This document shows, piece by piece, positions 1 through 8,800 of a stretch of 36,205 nt of DNA (the stretch's first letter is position 1; each line of letters starts with the position of its first letter). The translations under genes were made by a program, and so were the position numbers. Origin of the DNA: Flavobacteriaceae bacterium (GTDB lineage: Bacteria > Bacteroidota > Bacteroidia > Flavobacteriales > Flavobacteriaceae); contig JAKITV010000023.1 of NCBI GenBank assembly GCA_021647885.1, forward strand, positions 1 through 36,205, in the 5' to 3' direction. Under the pieces are notes generated by a model. That model saw only the letters and a list, made by a program, of their open reading frames with translations. It was not told the origin of the DNA and ran no database searches.

Positions 1-3000
1 TGTTCTACAATATCTGATGCCAACGGAAACTTACTTTTTTATTCAGATGGTACAACAGTTTGGAATAGAAATCATCAAGTCATGCCAAACGGAAATGGGT
101 TATTTGGTGATTCTTCCAGCACACAATCGGCATTAGTAGTTCCAAAACCAGACGATCCTAACATATATTATATTTTTACTGTTGATAATTTTGTAGATGG
201 CAATAATTTTGGTTTAAACTATTCTGTTATTGATATGACACTCGATGGTGGTTTAGGTGATGTTACAGTAGATAAAAATATAAATTTGCTCGCTGATAGT
301 TCTGAAAAAATAACTGCCGTACTAAAAGATTGTGTTTCAAAATCTATTTGGGTAGTAACTTTAGCTTCTCAAGATGGTTTAGGTGATATTTTTGATACCT
401 ACCATGCGTTTGAAGTAAATAATACTGGAGTAATTACAACTTCGATCAAATCAACTTTTAATCTAAATATTACAGATCGGCGCGGTTATTTAAAACTTTC
501 TCCGGATGGTACTAAAATGGTATGTGCAAATATGAGAGGTGAATTTAATAATCCTAATAGTATAGATCAATTATTTTTATATGATTTTGATGAGAATACT
601 GGAATTGTAAGTAATCAGCAACGCCTCTTTATTAATTCTCAAAGTAATCGTCCTTATGGTGTAGAGTTTTCTCCAAATAGTCAAGTGCTTTATGTTCATT
701 CTTCAAATGATATTGTAGGTAATGCTGGAGCTGATCCAACAAACCATTCTTCTGTTCTAACTCAATTTAATTTAGCTGTAGCAGATATTCAAGCCAGTGA
801 GTTTGAATTAGATGGAAGACAATTATACAGAGGAGGTTTACAACTTGGACCTAATGGTAAAATATATCGCGCTTTAAGTGCTACTTATCAGCAAGGCTTA
901 CCTTTTCTTGGCGTAATAAATAACCCTAATAATATAGGTGCTGCAGCAAACTACCAACATAATGCAGTCAATCTTTCTCCTAATGTATCTACACAAGGAC
1001 TTCCTCCTTTTATTCAATCTATTTTTAATTCAGAAATAGATATCATTAGAAATGGGTTGAGTGTAACTAACCTTTTACTATGTGATGGTGATATATATAC
1101 TCTTGTTGCAGATGATATTGTAGGCGCAACTTATAGCTGGACTTTGGATGGTAGCCCATTAGCTGAAACTGGCACAAGCCTTATTGTAACTCAAGCTGGT
1201 CTTTATCAAGCTTATATAGACCCAAATAATGGTGATTGTCCCATTGAAGGTGAAGCAACTGTAAGCTATTTTACACCTCCAATTGCTAACCAGCCTATAA
1301 ATGTTGATATTTGCGATGATGATAATGATGGTTTATTTATGTTCGATTTTACTATTGATGTTGATGCACAAGTATTAGGTGCTCAAGACCCTTCTACATT
1401 TAGCGTGCATTATTTTGAGACTCCAAATGATGCTATCAATAATACGAATGAAATTATAATGCCTTACCAAAACATTAACAATCCACAAGAAATATTTGTG
1501 AGAATTGATAACGATGGTTTTACCGATTGTTTTGATACAACATCTTTTTTCATTGAAATATTTGATTCACCAACAGCCAATTCATTTGGAGATTTTGAAG
1601 TTTGTGATGATATTTCAGATGGTGACAATATGGATGGTCAAACCACAATAAATTTATTAGACATCAGCACTCTAGTTTTAGGAACTCAAAATGCATCATT
1701 ATACAATATTACATATCATAGTTCGCAATTAAATGCTGATTCAGGTATTGCTGCATTACCTTTTTATTACTACAATACAATACCAAATAGTGAACCGATT
1801 TTTGTTAGAATTGAAAATATTTTAAATTCAAGTTGCTATGACACTCTGTCTTTTAATTTAATTGTAAATATAGCACCCGAAACATTTAACACCACACTTT
1901 TACAATGTGATGAAGATGGTAACGTAGATGGTTTTACAACCTTTAATTTAACCGAAGCTAATGGTGTCCTCACTGGTGGAATTACAGACAGATCTACAAA
2001 GTTTTTCCTAACTCCTGCTGAAGCTCAAACTAGTACAAATGAAATTGATGGAAACTCATATGATAACATTGTTAATCCTCAAACTATTTATGTACAAGTT
2101 ATTAATGATATTACAGGCTGTCTTGATTTTGCCGAATTAATTTTAGATGTAAGTACAACTAATGCCTTCGATGCTTCTCTTTCCACTTGTGATAATGATG
2201 GAATTGAAGATGGTTTTTACACTTTTAATCTACCTGATGCTGATGCTGATGTTTTAAACGGATTACCTGCAGATCTTACTATTAACTATTACGAAACTTA
2301 TAACGATGCATTGTTAGAACAAAATCCTTTAAATAATTCCTACACGAATACTATTGCATATAATCATACAATATATGTTCGCGTTGAAGATGATAATGCT
2401 TGCTTTGGTATTAATCAAGTGCAATTAACTGTTTACGAGCTTCCTGATATTGAAATTGAAGAGGAACTCTTTTATTGCCTAAATATTTTTCCTCAAACAA
2501 TAACACTTAATGCTGGACTCATTAACAATTTACCTAGCGACTTTACATATTTATGGTCAACTGGTGAAACCACTCAGGAAATTCAAATCAATCAAGCTGG
2601 AACATATTCTGTAACTGTAACTAACACTAATGGATGCTCGAAAGACAGAATTGTTACTATATTGCCTTCAAACATTGCAACCATAGAAAACATTGAAGTA
2701 GTCGATGCTACCCTAAATAATACCATTACTGTTTTGGTTTCTGGAGAAGGTACTTATGCTTTTGCTTTAGATGACATAAATGGTCCTTATCAAGACAGTA
2801 ACTTGTTCGAAAATGTTGCACCTGGTCTTCATACTGTTTATGTAATGGATACCAAAAATAATTGTGGTATTGTTGAAGAAATTGTTTCTGTTATTGGCTT
2901 CCCTAAATTCTTTACACCAAATAACGACTCTTATAATGATACTTGGCAAGTTTATGGACTTTCTAATCAATTTCAGCCAAACTCTACTATATTTATTTAT

Positions 3001-3156
3001 GATCGCTATGGTAAGTTATTAAAACAACTCGATCCTACCAGTCTTGGTTGGGATGGGACTTTTAATGGTCTCAGGCTTCCATCTAGCGATTACTGGTTTC
3101 ATGTAACTCTTCAAGATGGTAGAATCTTTAAAAGCCATTTTACGCTAAAAAGATAA
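1..3156 (+). CDS. Large secreted surface protein with T9SS type B C-terminal sorting domain (5' partial)
   Basis: The reading frame is open from the first base, so the gene starts outside the window; the first internal ATG (82) is not the likely start. The visible part has 1051 residues. Residues 1 to about 340 have repeated SPDG/FSPN and YDF-type strands typical of a beta-propeller. About 80 residues of Ig-like sequence follow, then four modules of about 95 residues, each opening with a Cys-Asp acidic CDxDxDG-like motif (near residues 438, 535, 635 and 729) and closing with a (I/Y)xVRI strand and a second Cys. An Ig/PKD-like stretch (YLWSTGET) precedes the last 85 or so residues, which match the gliding-motility-associated (type B) sorting domain: FFTPNNDSYNDTW, a YDRYGKLL strand, GWDGTFNG and terminal Lys-Arg. 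The product is inferred to be exported by T9SS and held on or released from the surface. Ligand and function are unknown. Its 3' third is nearly duplicated in the next gene. Confidence 0.9.
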   Translation, partial: CSTISDANGNLLFYSDGTTVWNRNHQVMPNGNGLFGDSSSTQSALVVPKPDDPNIYYIFTVDNFVDGNNFGLNYSVIDMTLDGGLGDVTVDKNINLLADSSEKITAVLKDCVSKSIWVVTLASQDGLGDIFDTYHAFEVNNTGVITTSIKSTFNLNITDRRGYLKLSPDGTKMVCANMRGEFNNPNSIDQLFLYDFDENTGIVSNQQRLFINSQSNRPYGVEFSPNSQVLYVHSSNDIVGNAGADPTNHSSVLTQFNLAVADIQASEFELDGRQLYRGGLQLGPNGKIYRALSATYQQGLPFLGVINNPNNIGAAANYQHNAVNLSPNVSTQGLPPFIQSIFNSEIDIIRNGLSVTNLLLCDGDIYTLVADDIVGATYSWTLDGSPLAETGTSLIVTQAGLYQAYIDPNNGDCPIEGEATVSYFTPPIANQPINVDICDDDNDGLFMFDFTIDVDAQVLGAQDPSTFSVHYFETPNDAINNTNEIIMPYQNINNPQEIFVRIDNDGFTDCFDTTSFFIEIFDSPTANSFGDFEVCDDISDGDNMDGQTTINLLDISTLVLGTQNASLYNITYHSSQLNADSGIAALPFYYYNTIPNSEPIFVRIENILNSSCYDTLSFNLIVNIAPETFNTTLLQCDEDGNVDGFTTFNLTEANGVLTGGITDRSTKFFLTPAEAQTSTNEIDGNSYDNIVNPQTIYVQVINDITGCLDFAELILDVSTTNAFDASLSTCDNDGIEDGFYTFNLPDADADVLNGLPADLTINYYETYNDALLEQNPLNNSYTNTIAYNHTIYVRVEDDNACFGINQVQLTVYELPDIEIEEELFYCLNIFPQTITLNAGLINNLPSDFTYLWSTGETTQEIQINQAGTYSVTVTNTNGCSKDRIVTILPSNIATIENIEVVDATLNNTITVLVSGEGTYAFALDDINGPYQDSNLFENVAPGLHTVYVMDTKNNCGIVEEIVSVIGFPKFFTPNNDSYNDTWQVYGLSNQFQPNSTIFIYDRYGKLLKQLDPTSLGWDGTFNGLRLPSSDYWFHVTLQDGRIFKSHFTLKR
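2461..3156 (+). repeat. Copy A of a 696-nt near-identical duplicated gene end
   Basis: This segment encodes the last Ig/PKD-like domain and the T9SS type B sorting domain of the first gene. It aligns without gaps to 4862-5557 at a constant offset of 2401 nt. Divergence is higher at the 5' side and low toward the 3' side; one block, 2831-2900, is identical over 70 nt. The pattern suggests duplication followed by gene conversion or strong constraint. Confidence 0.9.
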
Positions 3157-3179
3157 AGTAATTCTCCTATCATATTTTT

Positions 3180-3207
3180 AACCTGTTTTAGTTCGTTAAA
3201 ACAGGTT
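3180..3207 (+). terminator. Terminator hairpin after the first T9SS gene
   Basis: A perfect 11-bp stem (AACCTGTTTTA paired with TAAAACAGGTT) with a 6-nt loop lies 24 nt after the stop codon. It is followed by TTTAC, so the T-run is short, and it is preceded by ATTTTT. It probably ends transcription of the first gene and overlaps the likely promoter of the next. Confidence 0.7.
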
Positions 3208-3222
3208 TACTATGTACCTTTG
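3192..3222 (+). promoter_or_regulatory. Candidate Bacteroidota promoter for the second T9SS gene
   Basis: TACCTTTG at 3215-3222 matches the Bacteroidota -7 consensus TAnnTTTG exactly. TTCG at 3192-3195 is a weak -33 match at a spacing of 19. Transcription would start near 3229, leaving a leader of only about 10 nt before the ATG at 3239. The -33 half overlaps the terminator hairpin of the preceding gene. Confidence 0.5.
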
Positions 3223-3238
3223 AATTCTATTTTTATAA

Positions 3239-5557
3239 ATGAAACGATCATTCTTTATTTTAACTATCCTCATATCCAATTTAGGATTAAGTCAAAATAT
3301 ACAAGTTGATAGTCAAACCTACACGCCTCAACAATTAATTGAAGATATTTTAATTGATAGCGATTGTATTACTAACGTTTTGGTTACTAATGTTATTGGA
3401 GGTGATTTTAATAATACAGATCAAAGTTATGGTTTTTTTGATGCTACAGGAACAACCTTTCCTTTTCAAAGTGGTTTAGTATTAAGCACTGGCAGATTGA
3501 TTAACACTCAAGGCCCAAATACAACTTTAAGTGATGATGATGCGCCAAATTGGGTTGGAGATAACGATTTAGAAACAATTTTGAATGAAGCTAATACTTT
3601 AAATGCAACTATTATTGAATTCGATTTTACAACAATAGCAGACCAAGTAAGTTTTAGATATATTTTTGCTTCAGAAGAATACCAAGAAAACAATCCAAAC
3701 ACATGTCAATACTCCGATTTATTTGGTTTTTTAATTCGTCCTGTAAACGAACAACAATACACTAATATCGCTTTAGTGCCAAACACACAAACTCCTGTTA
3801 AAGTCACAACTGTACATCCAGAAATCCCTAATGGCTGTCCTGCAGAGAACGAATTTTATTTCGAAAGCTGGAATGGTACAGTTTCTCCAATTAATTTTAA
3901 TGGACAAACAAAAGTGCTTACAGCAACAGCAACTGTTATACCTAACGAAACTTATCATGTAAAACTTGTAATTGCAGATGAACAAAATTACAGATATGAT
4001 TCGGCTGTTTTTCTAGAAGCTGGAAGCTTTCAATTAAGTACAGATATTGGTGTAGATCGTTTGTTAGCAACAAATAATCCGCTTTGTGAAAATGAAACAT
4101 TAGACTTAAATGCTTTTCAAGTTGGCAATAATTCCTATAAATGGTTTAAAGATTCTGTAGAGCTTTCTGGAGAAATTAATTCAACTTACACAGTTGTTGA
4201 TGCAGGTGTATATAATGTTGAAATCACTTTTGAAAACAACTGTGTTTCTTTTGGAGAGATAATAATTGAATATGATCAAAATCCTATTGTATTAAACACG
4301 ACATTGATTGAATGCGATATCGATCAAGATGGGCTAACATTTTATAACTTATTTAATGCCGAACAAGCAGTTACGAACAACGATTCATCATTAATTATTA
4401 CTAATTTTTATCTTGATGAAACTGACGCTATTCAAAATATAAATGAAATCAATAATCCAACTTCTTACCAAAATATAACTCCTTTACAAACTATTTATGC
4501 AAGAGTAGAAAATCAATCACGTTGTGTTTCAATAACTGAAGTTATTTTAGATATTTCTACAAATACGTTAACCATTCCACCTTTTGAAGTTTGTGATGAC
4601 GAAATTGTTGATGGGTTTTCAACATTTAATTTAAACGATTTAAGAATTCAAATTGAACCAAATGTGCCAGCTAATGCTTCAATAATGTTTTATCTAAATG
4701 AAGAAGATGCATTCAATGAAGTAAATGCTGTAAACGGAAACTACATTAATGCTATACCAAATTCCGAAGTTCTTTATGTTAAAATAACAGCCAATAACCA
4801 ATGTTACGCCTTAAGTCCTATTACACTAAATGTCCTTTTTACGCCTTTACTTCTGCCAAATGAAGAACTGTTTTATTGCCTAAATTTCTTTCCACAAACA
4901 ATAACCTTAACTGCTGGTATAATTAATGATTTACCCAGTAATTATACATACTTATGGTCAACTGGAGAAACTACTTCTGAAATTGAAGTCAATCAAGTTG
5001 GAACGTATTCTGTAACAGTTACATATCAAAATGGGTGCTCATCTAGTAGAGAAATAATTGTTTTACCATCTAATATTGCAACCATTGAAAATATTGAAGT
5101 AGTTGATGCAACTCAAAATAATACCATTACTGTTTTGGTTTCTGGAGAAGGCACTTATGCTTTTGCTTTAAACGATATAAATGGCCCTTATCAAGACAGT
5201 AATATTTTTGAAAATGTAGCTCCTGGAATCTATACTGTTTATGTAATGGATACCAAAAATAATTGTGGTATTGTTGAAGAAATTGTTTCTGTTATTGGCT
5301 TTCCTAAATTTTTTACACCAAATAATGATTCTTACAACGATACTTGGCAAGTCTTTGGTATCTCTAACCAGTTTCAACCAAACTCTACTATATATATTTA
5401 TGATCGCTTTGGCAAGTTATTAAAACAACTCGATCCAACCAGTCTTGGTTGGGATGGGACTTTTAATGGTTTAAATCTCCCTTCTAGTGATTACTGGTTT
5501 CATGTTACTCTTCAAGATGGTAGAATCTTTAAAAGCCATTTTACTTTAAAAAGATAA
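3239..5557 (+). CDS. Choice-of-anchor L domain surface protein with T9SS type B sorting domain
   Basis: A protein of 772 residues. Residues 1-18 form a signal peptide ending at LGLSQ. Residues about 20-260 match the choice-of-anchor L domain, with QLIEDILI, YGFFDATGTTFPFQSGLVLSTG, FDFTTIADQVSFRYIFASEEY and a late DSAVFLEAGSF strand. An Ig-like stretch and two acidic-Cys modules (near 359 and 451) follow, then an LWSTGET Ig/PKD-like domain and the type B sorting domain (FFTPNNDSYNDTW to the terminal Lys-Arg). Export through the Sec pathway and then T9SS to the outer surface is inferred from the domains. It shares its C-terminal 231 residues with the upstream gene at high identity. The two genes differ completely at the N-terminus, so they could present different heads on the same stalk and anchor. 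No sprF/porP-type partner gene is in the window. The ligand is unknown. Confidence 0.9.
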   Translation: MKRSFFILTILISNLGLSQNIQVDSQTYTPQQLIEDILIDSDCITNVLVTNVIGGDFNNTDQSYGFFDATGTTFPFQSGLVLSTGRLINTQGPNTTLSDDDAPNWVGDNDLETILNEANTLNATIIEFDFTTIADQVSFRYIFASEEYQENNPNTCQYSDLFGFLIRPVNEQQYTNIALVPNTQTPVKVTTVHPEIPNGCPAENEFYFESWNGTVSPINFNGQTKVLTATATVIPNETYHVKLVIADEQNYRYDSAVFLEAGSFQLSTDIGVDRLLATNNPLCENETLDLNAFQVGNNSYKWFKDSVELSGEINSTYTVVDAGVYNVEITFENNCVSFGEIIIEYDQNPIVLNTTLIECDIDQDGLTFYNLFNAEQAVTNNDSSLIITNFYLDETDAIQNINEINNPTSYQNITPLQTIYARVENQSRCVSITEVILDISTNTLTIPPFEVCDDEIVDGFSTFNLNDLRIQIEPNVPANASIMFYLNEEDAFNEVNAVNGNYINAIPNSEVLYVKITANNQCYALSPITLNVLFTPLLLPNEELFYCLNFFPQTITLTAGIINDLPSNYTYLWSTGETTSEIEVNQVGTYSVTVTYQNGCSSSREIIVLPSNIATIENIEVVDATQNNTITVLVSGEGTYAFALNDINGPYQDSNIFENVAPGIYTVYVMDTKNNCGIVEEIVSVIGFPKFFTPNNDSYNDTWQVFGISNQFQPNSTIYIYDRFGKLLKQLDPTSLGWDGTFNGLNLPSSDYWFHVTLQDGRIFKSHFTLKR
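4862..5557 (+). repeat. Copy B of the 696-nt near-identical duplicated gene end
   Basis: This is the partner of 2461-3156. The offset stays at exactly 2401 nt with no insertion or deletion down to the stop codon. The identical 70-nt block lies at 5232-5301. Protein differences in the last 160 residues are about ten and mostly conservative (Leu/Ile, Tyr/Phe, Asp/Asn). Confidence 0.9.
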
Positions 5558-5783
5558 AGCAATTTCCGTCAAGGTCTGGCAAACTAATTCTTTAAAAACT
5601 TAACAAGTTACTTCTTGCTGACATGTTTTATAATGTCCTTATTAGTAAATCACGATTATAAATTTCAACCTATTTAAGCACAATAGATTGATAACTCTTA
5701 AAAATTAGTGTATTTCATCGATTTTATTTGCATTTCATCTACATGTTGCATAGTTTTCGAAGCTGAAACCCAAATCTAATCCA

Positions 5784-5816
5784 TTGACTTTTAAAAAGCT
5801 AAATTTTAAAAGTCAA
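5784..5816. promoter_or_regulatory. Perfect 13-bp inverted repeat just upstream of the third T9SS gene
   Basis: TTGACTTTTAAAA and its exact complement TTTTAAAAGTCAA are separated by 7 nt and end 12 nt before the ATG at 5829. There is no T-run after it, so it does not look like a simple terminator. It could be an operator or an RNA hairpin controlling translation. The rest of the 5558-5828 spacer shows nothing I recognise. Confidence 0.5.
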
Positions 5817-5828
5817 CTAATGTATTAA

Positions 5829-8800
5829 ATGAAAAAACAAACCTACATTCTACTAATCATCAGTTTGACCTGTATTAACATTATTTTCTCACAAAAAATA
5901 TTAATAGATAACACACAATCAGCTCAAGAACTTATCGAAAATAATTTGGTCGAAGGCTGTGTGGAAGTATCTAACATATCATCATCTGTAAATGGCTCTA
6001 TTAATGGTTTTTCCAGTTTTGGTTTTTTTGAAAGAGCAAATTCTAATTTCCCTTTTCAAAATGGTATTGTACTCTCTACAGGAAATGCAAATTCTGGAGG
6101 AAATACAACTAATACAAACATTTTAAACGAAGGTGAAACAAATTGGGGAACAGATCCAGATTTGGAAACTGCATTAGGAATTACAAATACTCTAAATGCT
6201 ACGTCTATTGAATTTGATTTTATTTCAATTTCAAACCTTATTCAGTTTAATTACATTCTGGCTTCAGAAGAATATTTTGGGAATTTTCCTTGTGAGTATT
6301 CCGATGGCTTCGCTTTTTTAATTCGACAAGCTGGAACTAACGATCCTTATACAAACATTGCACTAATTCCTGGAACAAACATTCCTGTTAATACAAATAC
6401 AATACACGATGAAATTGTAGGATTTTGTGCAGCAGAAAACGACCAATATTTTGATGGTTATAGCATGGGAGACACAAACTATAATGGAAGAACAACTGTC
6501 CTTTCGGCAACAGCAAATATTGTCCCAAATGTTCAGTATCATATCAAGCTCATTATTGCCGACCAAACCGATGAAAACTATGATTCGGCTGTTTTTATAC
6601 AAGGAAATAGTTTTAATGCAACTGTAGATTTAGGTTCGGATATTACAACTTGTGCAGAAAGTTATGAGTTGAATGGAGATATCCAAAATCCATTAGCTAC
6701 TTATGCTTGGTATCAAGATGGTATTTTAATTTCAGGAGAAACAAATCCAACACTTACAGTTACTGCTTCGGGAAATTATACTGTAGAAATTTCAATTATA
6801 CTTAATAATATAAATTGTGTTATCGAAGATAGTGTGATTATTAACCTAAGCTCTGAACAAACAGCAACAGTAATTGCAGATTACCAGCTTTGCGATGATA
6901 GTAGTGGCGATGGTATTGAAACTTTTAATTTATCTATAAAAGATAGTGAAGTCTTAAATGCTGTGTCTCCTGGAAACTACAGTTTTTCATATCACCTAAC
7001 AGATACTGATGCACAGAACAATACAAATGCAATTACAAACCCCATTCAAAATTCATCAAATCCGCAAACAATTTATGTGAGAATTGAAGATACTAATGGT
7101 GGTTGTTTGGCATATACTAACTTTAACCTAGTTGTAAATCCGCTTCCACAAATTACAGCACCAACTCCAATAGTAGTGTGTGATGATGCCATTGCTGATG
7201 GCTCAACTCAAATAGATTTAACACAAGCGGATGCTGAAATCACACAAGGAGATACAAACTTAATAGTAAGCTACCATTACACCCAAAATGATGCTGACAA
7301 TGGAAATAACCCAATTCCATCGCCTTATGTAAACACACTTCCAAACGAACAACTATTTGTTAGAGTTCAGGATTCAACTACAGACTGTTATTCTACAACA
7401 ACAATAAGTATTACAGTACTAGACAGACCAAATGTAAACATAAACATACCGCCTTTAAATGCTTGTGATAGTGATAATGATGGTTTTGCGTTTTTTGATT
7501 TAACTACTGTTATTTCAGATATTCTTCAAGGTTTAACTGGTGTTACTGTAACATTTCATGTCACAAATGCAGATGCACAAACAGGAAACAATCCAGTTGC
7601 CAATGCTTCAAATTTTCAAAATACGATAGCTGATGTTCAAACCATATATGTAAGAATTGTAGATGATATAACAGGTTGTGCAACAATTGTTCCTATAGCA
7701 ATACATACTAATTTGTTAATTACAGGTACTGCCATACAAAATTTTTATGTATGTGATGATGATAGTGGTGATGGTATTGCAGAATTTGATTTACTCGATA
7801 TCGCATCACAAATAATAAATAATTTAGCAGATGTTACTGTCGCATTTTACGAAACTCAATTTGATTTAGATAATAGCATAAACCCTATTGATCAAAATGT
7901 GCCTTATGTAGTTACATCTAGTCCTAAACTAATCTATATAAGAATTGGTACTGCAACTTGTGCCTATGAAGCTGAAATTAACCTTTTTATTAATCCTCCA
8001 ATAATTTTGCAATCCATATCTCCAATAGATTATTGCGACACTGATGATGATGGAATCATGACTTTAGATCTTTCAACCTTTGATGCAATTGTTCGCAATG
8101 GATTAACAGGAGTTACAGTAAACTATTTTATAAATGATGCTAATGCCAATAATAATGTAAACGCTTTACCACAAACCTATACAAATACTGCAAATCCTCA
8201 AACACTATATGCAAGAGTTACATCAAATACTACATCGTGTTATAATACAATAGCCTTTGATGTAAATGTAATTCCTGCTCCAACAGTAAACTCCCCTTTA
8301 GATATTATTATCTGTGATGATGATCAAGATGCATTTTATATAGTAAATCTGGATGCCATGATACCAAATATTGTAGCTAACACAACAGATTTAGTAATTA
8401 GCTTTCATACTACATTAAACGACCAACAAAATAACACTAACCCAATATTAGTGCCTAATGCGTTTAACGCTACAACTCAAACCATTTATACAAGAGTAGA
8501 AAGTACTATTACTGGATGTTTTGCATCAGCCGAAATAAACATTATTGTAAATACACTCCCAGAGTTTATCCCAATAAGTAATTTTGAAAACTGTGAATCC
8601 GATGGAGACCAAACAGCAGATTTCCTATTTAATCTAAAAGATACTGAAATTTTAAACAACCAAACTGGAAAACAAGTGCTCTATTTTGAAACTGAAAATG
8701 ATGCCATAAATAGAACCAACATCATTGATAAAAACTCTAATTATAGTAATACTTCTAGTCCACAAACAATTTATGTAAGAGTAGAAAATTTTACAGATCA

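Noticed and set aside
2767-5377. Minus-strand open frames inside the first two T9SS genes that resemble each other.
   Set aside because: They are opposite-strand shadows of the duplicated gene ends; similarity follows from the duplication.
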